Of a DNA stretch of 64,000 bases, positions 27,205 through 36,579 are shown piece after piece. A program made the position numbers and the translations under genes. This DNA is from Arthrobacter sp. C2 (GTDB taxonomy: Bacteria > Actinomycetota > Actinomycetes > Actinomycetales > Micrococcaceae). The stretch is taken from NCBI GenBank assembly GCA_024207135.1, contig CP042428.1:310001-374000 (forward strand), written 5' to 3'. The notes under the pieces are model-generated. The model worked only from the letters and a program-made list of their open reading frames with translations. It made no database searches and was not told the origin of the DNA. Within the stretch, counting starts at the first letter, position 1. Each line of letters starts with the position of its first letter.

Positions 27205-28484
27205 GCACCGATCCCATCCGCCTGGACTCCATCGACGCGGCCATCAGCGCCATGGCCGCCGGCCAGGCCGTCGTGGTGGTCGACGACGCCGACCGCGAGA
27301 ACGAGGGCGACATCATCTTCGCCGCCGAGTTCGCCACCCCCGAGCTGATGGGCTGGACCATCCGCCACAGCTCCGGCGTGGTCTGCACCCCGATGGATTC
27401 GGACCGCGCCGACGCCTTGGGCCTGCCGCCCATGGTGGAAGACAACCAGGACGCCAAGGGCACCGCCTACACGGTCTCCTGCGACGCGGCACACGGGGTC
27501 AGCACCGGCATCAGCGCCGCCGACCGCGCCCTGACCTCCCGCATCCTGGCCGATCCGGCCTCCGGACCGGAACTGATCACCCGCCCGGGCCACATCTTCC
27601 CGCTGCGTGCCGTCGCCGGCGGGGTGCTGGTGCGCCGCGGGCACACCGAGGCCAGCGTCGACTTGTGCAAGGCCGCCGGCCTGGAACCGGTCGGGGTCAT
27701 CGCCGAGCTGGTGCACGACGACGGATCGATGATGCGCCTGCCGGCGCTGCGCGAATTCGCCGATCTGTGGAACATCCCGCTGGTCAGCATCGAGGACCTG
27801 GCCGCCTGGCGCGCCACCTCCGACGCGGAGCCGGCCGTGGGCACCAGCGCGGCGGCCGTGCAGGGCGGGCCCGAAGTCAAGGTCCCCACCCCGCACGGGG
27901 AGTTCATGGTCCGCGCCTGGCGCGAACGAGGCAGCGGCATCGAGCACCTTTCGCTCAGCGCCACCGGCCCGGACGGCACCATGCCGCTCGAACCGCTGGT
28001 GCGCGTGCACTCCGAATGCCTCACCGGGGACGTCTTCGGCTCCTACCGCTGCGATTGCGGCGAGCAGCTGGCCGCCGGACTCGAGGCCATCAACGAATTC
28101 GGCGGGGTACTGGTCTACCTGCGCGGCCACGAGGGCCGCGGCATCGGGCTGGCCAACAAGATCCGCGCCTACGCGCTGCAGGACGGCGGTGCCAACACCG
28201 TGGCCGCCAACGAGCAGCTGGGCCTGCCGGTCGACGCCCGGAACTACGATGCGGCGGCCGCCATCCTGCATGCGCTGTCTATTCGCCGCGTCCGGTTGAT
28301 CACCAACAACCCGCTGAAGGAAGAATGGCTGGAGAGTGCCGGAATCGCCGTCACCGAGCGCGTCCCCACCCGGGTGGCGGCGCGCCCCGAAAACCTTGAG
28401 TACCTGCGCACCAAGCAAAACCTGATGAACCATTCACTGCAATTGCCAACCACCGAAAACACCAACCCAGGAGTGAAATCATGA
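27201..28484 (+). CDS. ribBA: 3,4-DHBP synthase / GTP cyclohydrolase II
   Basis: Fusion enzyme of 427 residues that makes both precursors of riboflavin. The DHBP synthase half (about 5-205) has [10 protein letters not shown] at 28-37 and [11 protein letters not shown]. The GTP cyclohydrolase II half (about 225-420) has the zinc cysteines C273, C284 and C286 in [17 protein letters not shown] and the [10 protein letters not shown] motif. Both active sites look intact. It overlaps ribE and ribH by four bases each. Confidence 0.96.
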   Translation: MSTDPIRLDSIDAAISAMAAGQAVVVVDDADRENEGDIIFAAEFATPELMGWTIRHSSGVVCTPMDSDRADALGLPPMVEDNQDAKGTAYTVSCDAAHGVSTGISAADRALTSRILADPASGPELITRPGHIFPLRAVAGGVLVRRGHTEASVDLCKAAGLEPVGVIAELVHDDGSMMRLPALREFADLWNIPLVSIEDLAAWRATSDAEPAVGTSAAAVQGGPEVKVPTPHGEFMVRAWRERGSGIEHLSLSATGPDGTMPLEPLVRVHSECLTGDVFGSYRCDCGEQLAAGLEAINEFGGVLVYLRGHEGRGIGLANKIRAYALQDGGANTVAANEQLGLPVDARNYDAAAAILHALSIRRVRLITNNPLKEEWLESAGIAVTERVPTRVAARPENLEYLRTKQNLMNHSLQLPTTENTNPGVKS

Positions 28485-28963
28485 GCGGACACGGAGCACC
28501 CCTCGTCGGAGCCAACGAACTGGCAGCGGCGGGCGAGGCCGGCATTCGCGCGGTCATCGTCGCGGCCAGCTGGCACACCCAGATCATGGACGGACTGGTG
28601 GACGGGGCCCTGCGCGCCGCCGCCGACGCCGGGATCCAGACCCCCGAGGTCATCCGCGTGCCGGGCACCTTCGAGCTTCCGGTGGCCGCTTCGCGCCTGG
28701 CCCACTCCTACGACACCGTCATCGCGCTGGGCGTCGTCATCCGTGGCGGCACCCCGCACTTCGACTTCGTCTGCCAGGGTGCCACCATGGGCCTGACCGA
28801 TGTGTCCGTGCGCACCGGGGTCCCCGTCGGCTTCGGCGTGCTGACCTGCGACACCGAGGAGCAGGCCATCGCCCGTGCGGGCCTGGAAGGCTCCGTCGAG
28901 GACAAGGGCTACGAGGCCATGAGCGCCGGGCTGCAGACCGCCCTGGTGCTGACCCGCCGCTAG
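28481..28963 (+). CDS. ribH: 6,7-dimethyl-8-ribityllumazine synthase
   Basis: Condenses the ribityl pyrimidine with 3,4-dihydroxybutanone phosphate. Length is 160 residues. Conserved landmarks are ASWHTQI (substrate-binding aromatic; many homologues have FN here), [26 protein letters not shown] with the catalytic histidine, and [12 protein letters not shown]. It ends the operon. No convincing terminator was seen between it and the convergent flavoprotein gene. Confidence 0.96.
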   Translation: MSGHGAPLVGANELAAAGEAGIRAVIVAASWHTQIMDGLVDGALRAAADAGIQTPEVIRVPGTFELPVAASRLAHSYDTVIALGVVIRGGTPHFDFVCQGATMGLTDVSVRTGVPVGFGVLTCDTEEQAIARAGLEGSVEDKGYEAMSAGLQTALVLTRR

Positions 28964-29074
28964 GGCCGCCGGCCCGGCACCGACGCCCGCTTCACCGGCA
29001 CCCGCAAGGCGGGAGCAGCCCTGCCGGGGGAGCGGGCATCGCCGTGCCCGGGGCGCGGGAGCATCCCGGAAGGC

Positions 29075-30211
29075 TCAGGCCTCGCCGAGCCAGCGGCGCA
29101 GGCGGGATACCCCGTAGTCCTTCTTCTCTTGCGCGATAGTCTCGCTTGCCGCATCGTAGCTGCCGTGGGGCCGGGCACCTGCGGCAAAGGTGATGTTCAG
29201 GCGGGCCGCACGATGCGGGCCGAAGGCGACGTAGCACACGCCGTTGCCGTCGTAGCCGCGCGTTCCGGCGGACCGGTTGATGCGTGCGGCAATGGCGTCA
29301 ACCACCACGGCGCCCTGCCCCTCGGCGAAGATCCCGGCCTTGGGGGTCCCGACGCTGGTGACATCCCCGATGGCGAACACGTCCGGATGGGAAGTTTGAA
29401 GGGTCAGCGGATCCACGGGGATCCAGCCCTCGAGGGCCATTCCCGATTCGGCAACCACCTTCGGGACCACGTGCCTGGGCACCCCGAGGAACAGGTCGAA
29501 GGGCATGGTGGTGCCGTCGTCCAGCACCAGCTCCCTGCTCGCCGGTTCCAGCCGTTCGATCACCTTCTGGGGATGCCAAGCGATGCCGCGCTCGGCAAAG
29601 GCTTCAAGCAGGGCCTCGGAGGCTGCCGGCACCGGCGGCACGGGGGTGCGCAGCGGCATCACCAAGGCGATTTCCGAGCGCTCCCGCAGCCCCCGGGAGA
29701 CCAGCAGGTCATGCACCAGGAATGCCGTCTCGCTGGGTGCCGGCGGGCACTTGAACGGCGTGGAGGTGACGCCGATGACCACCCGGCCGCCGTCGAAGTT
29801 GTTCAGCGCCCGGCGTGCGGCCAGGGCGCCCGCGACGCTGTAGTATTCATGGCCGCATTCCAGGAGCCCGGGTGTCGCCGACGGGTCGAGGTCCGCGCCC
29901 AGGGCCACCACCAGGTAGTCCGCCTCGAAGGAACCGGAGTCCGTCTCCACACGCTTGGCTACCGGATCGATGGACAGGATGGCGGCTTGCACATGCTTCA
30001 CGCCGGGCTTGTCGAGCTGGCTGTAGGGGTGGCTGGCTTCTTCCTCGGTGAGCCTGCCGAACATGACATCGAGCTTGGAAAAGCCGAACATGAAGTGCTC
30101 GTTGCGGTCGATGAGGGTGACCTCGATGTCGGCACCGAAACGTTCCGAAAGCCCCGCCGCCACCTCGAGCCCGCCGAAACCGGCACCCAGAACCAAGACC
30201 TGCGTAGACAT
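29075..30211 (-). CDS. FAD-dependent NAD(P)/sulfide-quinone-type oxidoreductase
   Basis: Flavoprotein of 378 residues with an N-terminal FAD-binding motif (VLGAGFGGLEVAA), a second dinucleotide region (VVALGADLDP, VVIGVTS) and a late VFAIGDVTSVG FAD motif. The segment STPFKCPPAPSETAF with a single cysteine is typical of the sulfide:quinone reductase/flavocytochrome c sulfide dehydrogenase group, though here the other redox cysteine is not evident. It may act as a type II NADH dehydrogenase-like enzyme or on sulfide or persulfide. It is monocistronic. Confidence 0.82.
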   Translation of the reverse strand: MSTQVLVLGAGFGGLEVAAGLSERFGADIEVTLIDRNEHFMFGFSKLDVMFGRLTEEEASHPYSQLDKPGVKHVQAAILSIDPVAKRVETDSGSFEADYLVVALGADLDPSATPGLLECGHEYYSVAGALAARRALNNFDGGRVVIGVTSTPFKCPPAPSETAFLVHDLLVSRGLRERSEIALVMPLRTPVPPVPAASEALLEAFAERGIAWHPQKVIERLEPASRELVLDDGTTMPFDLFLGVPRHVVPKVVAESGMALEGWIPVDPLTLQTSHPDVFAIGDVTSVGTPKAGIFAEGQGAVVVDAIAARINRSAGTRGYDGNGVCYVAFGPHRAARLNITFAAGARPHGSYDAASETIAQEKKDYGVSRLRRWLGEA

Positions 30212-30388
30212 GCGACCAACTCCATTTGTGGGGTGACGAGCTATCTTTGACGGTATGGCCGGCCGGTGCCGCGGTCAAGGCAAAGACCTGCCGATTCAAA
30301 GGAACCCGCCCGGCCCGGGAACGGATCATTCGCTCGTGCCCATTCGGCTCGGCCCCGCTCTGGTGGACACGAATCAGGGGCGGAAGCG

Positions 30389-31060
30389 CTATCGGCTGAC
30401 TATGGAGATGTTCGAGCCGATATCGACCCGGGCATTCCCCGCCGGTGATTCGATCTGGACCGTGAGGGGTCCGCGGGCCGGCCGAGACATCTTGGTGGGG
30501 AACCAGAGCCGTTCGCGCTGCACAACGATCAGGAGACCGTCATGGCTTCCCATGGAGGCGAAGGTGCTGGAACAGTCGAAGTAGTTGGGGATGGACAGCT
30601 TCTCGGACAAGGTCGCCACGGTGGCCGGAACGTCCGCGACGCCGACCCCGACTTCACTGATGGACAACATCTGCGGTTTTTCGCCCTTGCCGGTCATGGC
30701 GGAGGCATCGGCATCGCGGGCGATGAACTCGAGGATGATGCCTTCGGGCCCCAGGAAATACAGGGAACGGGATTTCCAGTCATCCGAGCCGAGGAAGACC
30801 GCAGAGCCGCCGACCTGGAGCAGCGGGACACGACGGGCCAGCCATGCGTGGGCCACATCAAATTCCGAGGGCAGGATTCCGAAGGCGAGGTGGTGGACAC
30901 CGTCAAAGGCGTCCCCGGCACTCAGCATGAGGCGGCTTGAACCGATGGCGACCTCCGCGCCGGCGGGAGTCGTTTCGACCGGTAGCAGCAAGATGTCTCT
31001 GTAGAACCCCACTGCCTGGGCGAAGTCACGGACGGTAATGGAGACGCTGGAGATTTTCAT
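30389..31060 (-). CDS. VOC (glyoxalase/bleomycin resistance) family protein
   Basis: A 223-residue protein with two VOC-type beta-alpha-beta-beta-beta modules (about 1-120 and 125-205). The first begins ISSVSITVRDFAQAVGFYRDIL and ends with LYFLGPEGIILEFI, which includes a metal-ligand glutamate; HHLAFG supplies a histidine. The second module lacks a clear metal site. It lies downstream of a short reading frame and a SoxR-like operator, so a redox-stress role is plausible. The substrate is unknown. Confidence 0.85.
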   Translation of the reverse strand: MKISSVSITVRDFAQAVGFYRDILLLPVETTPAGAEVAIGSSRLMLSAGDAFDGVHHLAFGILPSEFDVAHAWLARRVPLLQVGGSAVFLGSDDWKSRSLYFLGPEGIILEFIARDADASAMTGKGEKPQMLSISEVGVGVADVPATVATLSEKLSIPNYFDCSSTFASMGSHDGLLIVVQRERLWFPTKMSRPARGPLTVQIESPAGNARVDIGSNISIVSR

Positions 31061-31107
31061 TTCTGGGATGCCTTCGCTGGGAGGGGGTGCTACGGGATGC
31101 CTTAGGA

Positions 31108-31332
31108 TCAGATGATTCTCGAGCCAAAACTTCCGGCCAAGAGAATCTGCGGTGATTCGTGTGGCCGCGCGATGCCCGCGCTTCGGTTTGGTGCTGCTCC
31201 CTCGCGGGGCTGCTTCCTCAGCAGCCTCAACCTTCTGCTTCGTTCACGCGCGGAGATTGCCGGTTGCACCGAATCTTGTTCCCGGTGCCCGGCGGCGGCT
31301 TGGCCTTCGTTGTCGATCAAAGTGGCAGTCAT
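31108..31332 (-). CDS. Putative 74-residue protein beneath the SoxR-like operator
   Basis: ATG at 31332 preceded by AAGGAAA at good spacing; 74 residues, arginine-rich in the middle (SARERSRRLRLLRKQP), beginning MTATLIDNEGQ. I recognise no family. It lies about 40 bases downstream of the SoxR-like operator and 47 bases before the VOC gene on the same strand. It could be a small protein, a leader peptide, or the remains of a longer gene. The stretch 31061-31419 holds nothing else. Confidence 0.35.
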   Translation of the reverse strand: MTATLIDNEGQAAAGHREQDSVQPAISARERSRRLRLLRKQPREGAAPNRSAGIARPHESPQILLAGSFGSRII

Positions 31333-31363
31333 GGGTTTCCTTGTGTTCGTGGGCGTAGGCACC

Positions 31364-31394
31364 ATGGAACAAGCTAAAGCTAGCTTGAGGTCAA
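31364..31394 (-). promoter_or_regulatory. SoxR/MerR-type operator-promoter
   Basis: CAAGCTA-AAGC-TAGCTTG (31370-31387) is an 18-bp dyad, the size of known SoxR boxes, and shares the CAAG...CTTG ends. On the minus strand TTGACC (31389-31394) stands as a -35 element, and the -10-like TTCCAT follows after 19 bases, the long spacer typical of MerR-activated promoters. The soxR start lies 33 bases away on the other side. Confidence 0.6.
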
Positions 31395-31419
31395 GCCGGT
31401 GGCATGCGAGCATGGGCAG

Positions 31420-31905
31420 ATGAGCCCCGCCACACCCAAAAGCCTGCTCCCCATCGGCGAAATTGCGAGCCGGGCAGGTTTGTCGGTACCCGCCGTGCGG
31501 TACTACGAGTCCCGCAACCTGATCTCCTCGGAACGCACCGCCGGCAACAAGCGTGTCTTTCGCCGCTACACCCTGCGGCGGCTTGCCGTCATTGCCGCCG
31601 GACAACGCGTGGGCCTCACCCTTGCCGAGATTGCAGATGCGCTGGCCGAACTCCCCTCGGACAGGGCCCCGACCCAGGACGACTGGCATCAGCTCAGCAC
31701 GCATTGGGCGCTGCTGGTGGCACGACGTATCCGCCAGCTGGAAAAGCTCCAGGGATCACTCGATGACTGCATCGGCTGCGGTTGCCTCTCCCTCAAGAAA
31801 TGCAGTCTCTTCAATCCCCAAGACGAAGCGGCAGCCGAGGGCCCGGGTTCGCGGTGGGTTCGCCGGAGCCTGGAAAGCAACGACGGGGAAGAAGCCCGCG
31901 GCTGA
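31420..31905 (+). CDS. soxR: Redox-sensitive transcriptional activator SoxR
   Basis: MerR-family regulator of 161 residues. Residues 10-50 form the winged helix-turn-helix (PIGEIASRAGLSVPAVRYYE). The C-terminal cluster motif CIGCGCLSLKKC gives C117, C120, C122 and C128 with the exact SoxR spacing CX2CXCX5C, so it should bind a [2Fe-2S] cluster sensed by redox-cycling compounds. I prefer the ATG at 31420; a GTG at 31399 is in frame but lies near the operator. In Actinobacteria SoxR controls a small set of oxidoreductase or transport genes, not soxS. Confidence 0.93.
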   Translation: MSPATPKSLLPIGEIASRAGLSVPAVRYYESRNLISSERTAGNKRVFRRYTLRRLAVIAAGQRVGLTLAEIADALAELPSDRAPTQDDWHQLSTHWALLVARRIRQLEKLQGSLDDCIGCGCLSLKKCSLFNPQDEAAAEGPGSRWVRRSLESNDGEEARG

Positions 31906-32035
31906 ACACCGTCCGTTGCTCCCATGGCAATGACGAATCCGGGGGACGGCGACTCGTAGGAGGCTCGTCACGCGGTCTGCTCGAATCGATCCATTGATCG
32001 CAGCAGCGAGGCCAACTGTGTGTGAGAATCTTCCC

Positions 32036-32662
32036 ATGTCCAAAGAACCACGGATCTGGCGGAACACCACCCATGACTGGGACATGGAGGTCGACGTTGA
32101 CCATCTGGAAGGAATCCGGCGCGACCCGACTTTCGATTCACGCAGCCGGGACTTGCACTTGGTCCTTGAGGTTCTTGCCTACCCAGCAGACGAAGCCTCG
32201 GACCAAGGTGGCGGCTCAGCCCTGATCACGCTGCATCCGGACGGTTCGATTTCCGTGGCTGACAAAGGGCGGGGAACCGACACCCGGCAGGATGTTCATG
32301 GGCGCACCATCAGGAAGCCGGTCATGGCCAGGAAGGATCTTAGGTTCTTCGATTCCACCGACGCACCGTTGCTGCCCGACGGGCAACCTCGCCGAGGCAT
32401 GTCCGTGGTTGCAGCTTTGAGCACTTGGCTGGTCCACACCAATCGGCGCACGCACGGTTCATGGACCCAGCGGTACGAACGGGGAATTCCCGTGACGGAG
32501 CTGATCCCGTTGCCGGACAACGGGACGACCGGAACCACGGTGCATTTCCTGCCCGACCCATCCCGCGCGCCCGGCGCCAAGATATTGGTATCCGAGCTCG
32601 AAACCTTGGGCGAGGCTCTGGCTCCGGTTCTCTCCGTCGAGGTTCGAGATTGCCGATCTTGA
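32036..32662 (+). CDS. Degenerate GyrB/ParE-type GHKL domain protein
   Basis: A 208-residue protein that resembles only the N-terminal ATPase domain of GyrB. Matches in order are LHLVLEVLAYPADEA (40-54, N-box), ADKGRG (75-80), RGMSVVAALS (120-129), WTQRYERG (143-150) and GTTVHFLPDP (166-175). The magnesium-binding asparagine of the N-box is replaced by Y49, and the glycine-rich ATP lid (HAGGKF...GGLHGVG) is absent. It therefore probably cannot hydrolyse ATP in the normal way. No transducer or topoisomerase domain follows. The gene converges with an orphan methyltransferase gene. Function unknown. Confidence 0.7.
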   Translation: MSKEPRIWRNTTHDWDMEVDVDHLEGIRRDPTFDSRSRDLHLVLEVLAYPADEASDQGGGSALITLHPDGSISVADKGRGTDTRQDVHGRTIRKPVMARKDLRFFDSTDAPLLPDGQPRRGMSVVAALSTWLVHTNRRTHGSWTQRYERGIPVTELIPLPDNGTTGTTVHFLPDPSRAPGAKILVSELETLGEALAPVLSVEVRDCRS

Positions 32663-32849
32663 AGGCACGAGCGGCAACGGCCGGCCCGACGTCGCCGCAG
32701 GCCGAGGAGCATTTCCCGCACGGTGGCTCGTGGTCGGCGTCGAACTGAACGGGTGGCAGCCAGCGCCGATCCGCGACGCCGGCGTTCGGCCTTGTTTGAG
32801 CCAGGGTTGCCTGGCGGTCCGGGGCGTATCAGGAGAAAGCGTGGTGCGA

Positions 32850-33623
32850 CTACATGTGCCGCGCGACGGCAGGCCGCTGGAACACGAGCAAGGCGTCGGC
32901 GACCAAATCGTGTGGGTAGCGATCCCAGAGAATCTCCGTGGTGCCCACAAGGGTGAGGTGCTGTCCAAGCGCGCGCTTGCAGTCGCGGATCAAGTGGGTG
33001 GTGAGGTCCATGTGGTGGATGTCGGCAAGATTCCACACCACGAAGCCGCCGGGCACAACGACCCGCGCGCATTGGGCCGCGACGAGGCCGAGCTCGGCCA
33101 GGTAGCGGTCGTAGTCCCCGTCATTTTTCTCGTAGGCGGTCAGCGGGTCGGGTTCGTGGTTTTCAGCCGTCATGTATGGGGGAGAGGCGACGATGAGGTT
33201 GACGTCCGTGTCGGGCAGGGGCGACTCGGCGCCGCGGACGAGACGCAGCAGTTCCCGGGCGTCTCCCTCGATGATGTGGGCGCCGGACACCCTTTCCAGC
33301 AGGTAGTCCACGCGCTCGGGCAGCAGTTCGATGCCGAGGGCTTCCCGCCCCAGTGCGATGGCCCGTACGAGGGTGGTGCCGAAGCCCGCGAACGGGTCAA
33401 AAACCAGGTCGCCGGGTTTGCTGCACCGTTCAATGATGTGGTCCACAATTGCCGAGACCATGTGCACATCTTCGTCGGCACCCGGCGGGCGCTCGGCCAC
33501 GAACGTGTCGTGCGTTGCGGCAAGGTGCGAATCCAACGGGGATGTTTTGGGTATGCTCTCGATCAAATCTTTTCGAAGTCCTTCATCATGCGAAGTGTAC
33601 CCTTCGGGGGCGTCCAGCGACAT
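32850..33623 (-). CDS. Orphan N4/N6-type DNA methyltransferase
   Basis: A 257-residue SAM-dependent methyltransferase. DPFAGFGTT (76-84) is the SAM-binding motif and SPPY (147-150) the catalytic motif; SPPY favours N4-cytosine methylation, but N6-adenine cannot be excluded. No separate target-recognition domain is visible, and no restriction gene is nearby, so it is an orphan or acts on another substrate (tRNA methyltransferases of related fold exist). The ATG at 33623 is preceded by AAAGG. The 187 bases between it and the GHKL-like gene hold nothing I can identify. Confidence 0.82.
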   Translation of the reverse strand: MSLDAPEGYTSHDEGLRKDLIESIPKTSPLDSHLAATHDTFVAERPPGADEDVHMVSAIVDHIIERCSKPGDLVFDPFAGFGTTLVRAIALGREALGIELLPERVDYLLERVSGAHIIEGDARELLRLVRGAESPLPDTDVNLIVASPPYMTAENHEPDPLTAYEKNDGDYDRYLAELGLVAAQCARVVVPGGFVVWNLADIHHMDLTTHLIRDCKRALGQHLTLVGTTEILWDRYPHDLVADALLVFQRPAVARHM

Positions 33624-33657
33624 TGCACGGGGCCTTTGACAGGTTCATGCTGGAGTC

Positions 33658-33909
33658 ATGGGATTCCTCAAGGCGTCGCAGAACCTGCCCAAGCCCTTGG
33701 CCTACGCCCTGCTGGGTGCCTTGTGGTGCGGCTTGCTGGGCGGCGTGGTCGGATTGCTCGTCGGACTGAGCGTCTATCCACCCACGGCATGGGCCGCGGT
33801 CCTCGAGATAGGTGTCCCGGCGGCATTGCTTGGCTTTGTCGCAGGAATGCTCGTGGGCGCAGCCATGCTGCTAGCGGATAGGCGCCATGGCGCCAAGCCA
33901 AGCCACTGA
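33658..33909 (+). CDS. Small two-helix membrane protein
   Basis: An 83-residue hydrophobic protein. Two glycine-rich membrane segments are visible (about 15-40 and 46-70), with a short charged C-terminus (DRRHGAKPSH). GGAG lies only two bases before the ATG, which is closer than normal. It is divergent from the methyltransferase gene across 34 bases. No family recognised. Confidence 0.55.
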   Translation: MGFLKASQNLPKPLAYALLGALWCGLLGGVVGLLVGLSVYPPTAWAAVLEIGVPAALLGFVAGMLVGAAMLLADRRHGAKPSH

Positions 33910-33943
33910 GCAGGAAGGCCGCCGAAAGCTCTCGCCGCGATGC

Positions 33944-34375
33944 TCACCGGCCGGCGCGCAGCAACCGTGCCGTGGCGGCCAACCCGTCCGCGGTGGGCCT
34001 GGCGGCGGGAGCCTCGACGAATCCGAACCCGTCGTTCGCCACGCGCGGTATGACATGCAGGTGTGCATGGAACACCGATTGCTCGGCAACTGCCCCGTTG
34101 GACATCAAAAGGTTGACGCCCTCGCAGGGCAGCGGGGAATCGCGCAGGGAATCGGCAACGCGGCGGGCGAGATCGAACATCGCCGCGGACGTGGCCTCAT
34201 CCAGGCCATGGATGTCGCGCACATGCTTCCGGGGAACCACCAGGGTGTGCCCGGCATTGACGGGTGCCGCGTCAAGGAAGGCAACGCAACGCGCATTCGA
34301 GGCCACCACGTGCCCCTCGGCGTTGCCGGAGGCAATTTCGCAAAAAGCGCACTTCTCGTCCATGAAGGTGAGCAT
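33944..34375 (-). CDS. HIT family protein
   Basis: A 143-residue histidine-triad nucleotide hydrolase. The catalytic HxHxH motif is present as HAHLHVIPR; the CAFC near the N-terminus and a later histidine could bind zinc. Related proteins hydrolyse AMP-linked phosphoramidates or dinucleoside polyphosphates. Either the first ATG or that at 34363 may be used. It is adjacent to but divergent from hisE. Confidence 0.9.
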   Translation of the reverse strand: MLTFMDEKCAFCEIASGNAEGHVVASNARCVAFLDAAPVNAGHTLVVPRKHVRDIHGLDEATSAAMFDLARRVADSLRDSPLPCEGVNLLMSNGAVAEQSVFHAHLHVIPRVANDGFGFVEAPAARPTADGLAATARLLRAGR

Positions 34376-34517
34376 AGTCCGTTGTCAGGTACCGGATCGA
34401 AGCCCAAGCGCGTGTCCCGGGTAGCGTCCGCGTCATGTTGGCCCGTCGCGGGGAGTCCTTCGTCACAATGGGGCCGCGGTTGTGAATGCTTCCAACGGGC
34501 CAAGATATCCTGACCAT

Positions 34518-34781
34518 GTGAAAACTTTTGACACCCTCTTCGCCGAACTCTCCGAGAAGGCCAAGACCCGCCCCGAAGGTTCGCGTACCATCGCCGAACT
34601 GGATTCCGGCGTGCATGGCATCGGAAAGAAGGTCGTGGAGGAAGCCGCCGAAGTGTGGATGGCTGCCGAATACGAATCCGACGAGGCCGCCGCCGAAGAA
34701 ATCTCCCAGCTGCTCTATCACCTGCAGGTGATGATGATCGCCAAGGGCCTGACTCTGCAGGACGTTTACAAGCATCTCTAG
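34518..34781 (+). CDS. hisE: Phosphoribosyl-ATP diphosphatase
   Basis: Second enzyme of histidine synthesis. An 87-residue helical MazG-like pyrophosphohydrolase with [15 protein letters not shown] (metal-binding glutamates) and [14 protein letters not shown]. The GTG at 34518 (VKTFDTLF) matches the family start; a GTG at 34482 is in frame but less likely. A -10-like TATCCT ends six bases before the GTG, which suggests a leaderless message. hisG follows after 110 bases. Confidence 0.94.
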   Translation: MKTFDTLFAELSEKAKTRPEGSRTIAELDSGVHGIGKKVVEEAAEVWMAAEYESDEAAAEEISQLLYHLQVMMIAKGLTLQDVYKHL

Positions 34782-34891
34782 CCGCCGCTTTCGGGAGACA
34801 TCCTTTTCCCGTGCCGCGGCGGCCAACAAACACCCATTTGTTGTCCTCATGCCGTAATACCCCCCTCAGAGCCTGAAACGAGAAACGCACC

Positions 34892-35740
34892 ATGCTGCGA
34901 GTAGCACTTCCCAACAAGGGAGCCTTGTCCGAAATCGCCTCGACCATGTTGTTGGAGGCCGGATACGTCCAGCGCCGCGACAACCGCGAACTGGTCATGG
35001 TCGACCCCGACAACGACGTGGAGTTCTTCTACCTCCGTCCCCGTGACATCGCCGTGTACGTCGGCGGCGGCATCCTCGATGTCGGAATCACCGGACGCGA
35101 CCTGTACCTCGACGCCGAGGTCAACGACCACGTCGACGAGGTCCTTCCGCTGGGCATCGGCAACGCCGCCTTCCGCTTCGCCGGCCCCGCCGGTTCCTTC
35201 ACGCACCAGAACGAGCTCAACGGCAAGCGCATCGCCACCAGCTACGACGCCCTGCTGCGCAGCTACCTTCTCGAGAACAACATCGACGCCTCGGTGGTCC
35301 GCCTCGACGGTGCAGTGGAGTCCTCGGTGCGCCTGGGCGTGGCCGACGCCATCGCCGACGTGGTGGAAACCGGAAACACGCTCAAGGCCGCGGGCATGGA
35401 GGTCTTCGGGGACCCCATCCTGAAGTCCGAAGCCGTGCTCATCGGCCGCACCGGCCAGACGCCCGCCGGGCTTGAGGTGCTCAAGCGCCGGCTCACCGGT
35501 GTGCTGGTGGCCCGCCGCTACGTCATGCTCGACTACGACGTGCGCCGGGACCTGGTCGACGAGGCCACCCGGCTGACCCCGGGACTGGAATCCCCGACGG
35601 TTTCCCCGCTGCAAGACTCGGACTGGGTCGCCGTGCGCGCCATGGTCAAGAAGAGCCACACCAACAACATCATGGATGAGCTGTACAACATCGGCGCCCG
35701 CGCCATCCTTGTCACCAACATCCACGCCTGCCGCATCTAG
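34892..35740 (+). CDS. hisG: ATP phosphoribosyltransferase (long form)
   Basis: First, feedback-inhibited enzyme of histidine synthesis. At 282 residues it is the long form with a C-terminal ACT-like regulatory domain (about 210-282) that binds histidine; the catalytic part includes RVALPNKGALSE, the GITGRDL loop and VRLDGAVESSVRLGVADAIADVVETG. No HisZ is needed. It follows hisE and precedes hisF by 68 bases. Confidence 0.95.
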   Translation: MLRVALPNKGALSEIASTMLLEAGYVQRRDNRELVMVDPDNDVEFFYLRPRDIAVYVGGGILDVGITGRDLYLDAEVNDHVDEVLPLGIGNAAFRFAGPAGSFTHQNELNGKRIATSYDALLRSYLLENNIDASVVRLDGAVESSVRLGVADAIADVVETGNTLKAAGMEVFGDPILKSEAVLIGRTGQTPAGLEVLKRRLTGVLVARRYVMLDYDVRRDLVDEATRLTPGLESPTVSPLQDSDWVAVRAMVKKSHTNNIMDELYNIGARAILVTNIHACRI

Positions 35741-35808
35741 CAAGCACCCAAGCGCAGTACCCCTCGAAGAACACCGCTCTTCACTACTTTTCCAGGAGTT
35801 GATCCTTC

Positions 35809-36579
35809 ATGACTGTTGCGATCCGTGTGATCCCATGCCTCGACGTGGACAACGGCCGAGTCGTCAAGGGAGTGAACTTCGAGGGCCTGCGCGATGCCGG
35901 CGACCCGGTGGAACTCGCCAAGCGCTACAACGCCGCCGGCGCCGACGAAATCACCTTCCTCGACGTCACGGCCTCCTCGGGCAACCGCGAGACCACCTAT
36001 GACGTGGTCGCCAAGACCGCCGAGGAAATCTTCATCCCGCTGACCGTCGGCGGCGGCGTGCGCGCCGTCGAGGACGTGGACCGCCTGCTGCGTGCCGGGG
36101 CCGACAAGGCCTCGATCAATACCGCGGCCGTCGACCGCCCCGAGGTCATCAACGAAATCACCCAGCGCTTTGGTTCCCAGGTGCTGGTGCTCTCCCTGGA
36201 TGCCCGCCGCACCGACAACCCGGACGTCGCCTCGGGCTTCGAGGTGACCACCCACGGTGGGCGCACCGGCACCGGCCGTTGCGCGGTGGCCTGGGCCAAG
36301 GAAGCTGCAGAACGTGGTGTGGGAGAAATCCTGCTGAACTCGATCGACGCCGACGGCACCAAGGACGGGTTCGACCTGGAAATGATCCGGGCTGTGCGCG
36401 CGGAAGTCACCGTTCCGCTGATCGCCTCCGGCGGTGCCGGCGGTCCCGAGCACTTCCCGCCGGCCATTGCCGCAGGCGCGGATGCGGTGCTTGCCGCCTC
36501 CATCTTCCACTTCGGGCCCGACGACATGATCAAGCAGGTCAAGGACGCCATCCGTGAAGCCGGTTTCCCGGTCCGCTGA
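35809..36579 (+). CDS. hisF: Imidazole glycerol phosphate synthase, cyclase subunit
   Basis: TIM-barrel cyclase of 256 residues that, with glutaminase HisH, closes the imidazole ring. The catalytic aspartates are D12 in [14 protein letters not shown] and D131 in [18 protein letters not shown] and [11 protein letters not shown] are the phosphate-binding loops. CAGGAG precedes the ATG. hisH, hisA, hisB, hisC and hisD are not in the window. The GNAT gene begins inside its 3' end. Confidence 0.96.
   Translation: MTVAIRVIPCLDVDNGRVVKGVNFEGLRDAGDPVELAKRYNAAGADEITFLDVTASSGNRETTYDVVAKTAEEIFIPLTVGGGVRAVEDVDRLLRAGADKASINTAAVDRPEVINEITQRFGSQVLVLSLDARRTDNPDVASGFEVTTHGGRTGTGRCAVAWAKEAAERGVGEILLNSIDADGTKDGFDLEMIRAVRAEVTVPLIASGGAGGPEHFPPAIAAGADAVLAASIFHFGPDDMIKQVKDAIREAGFPVR

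Noticed and set aside
32663-32849. A frameshifted continuation of the GyrB-like gene
   Set aside because: Another frame is open here and onward, but it runs over the opposite-strand methyltransferase gene and shows no GyrB-like sequence.
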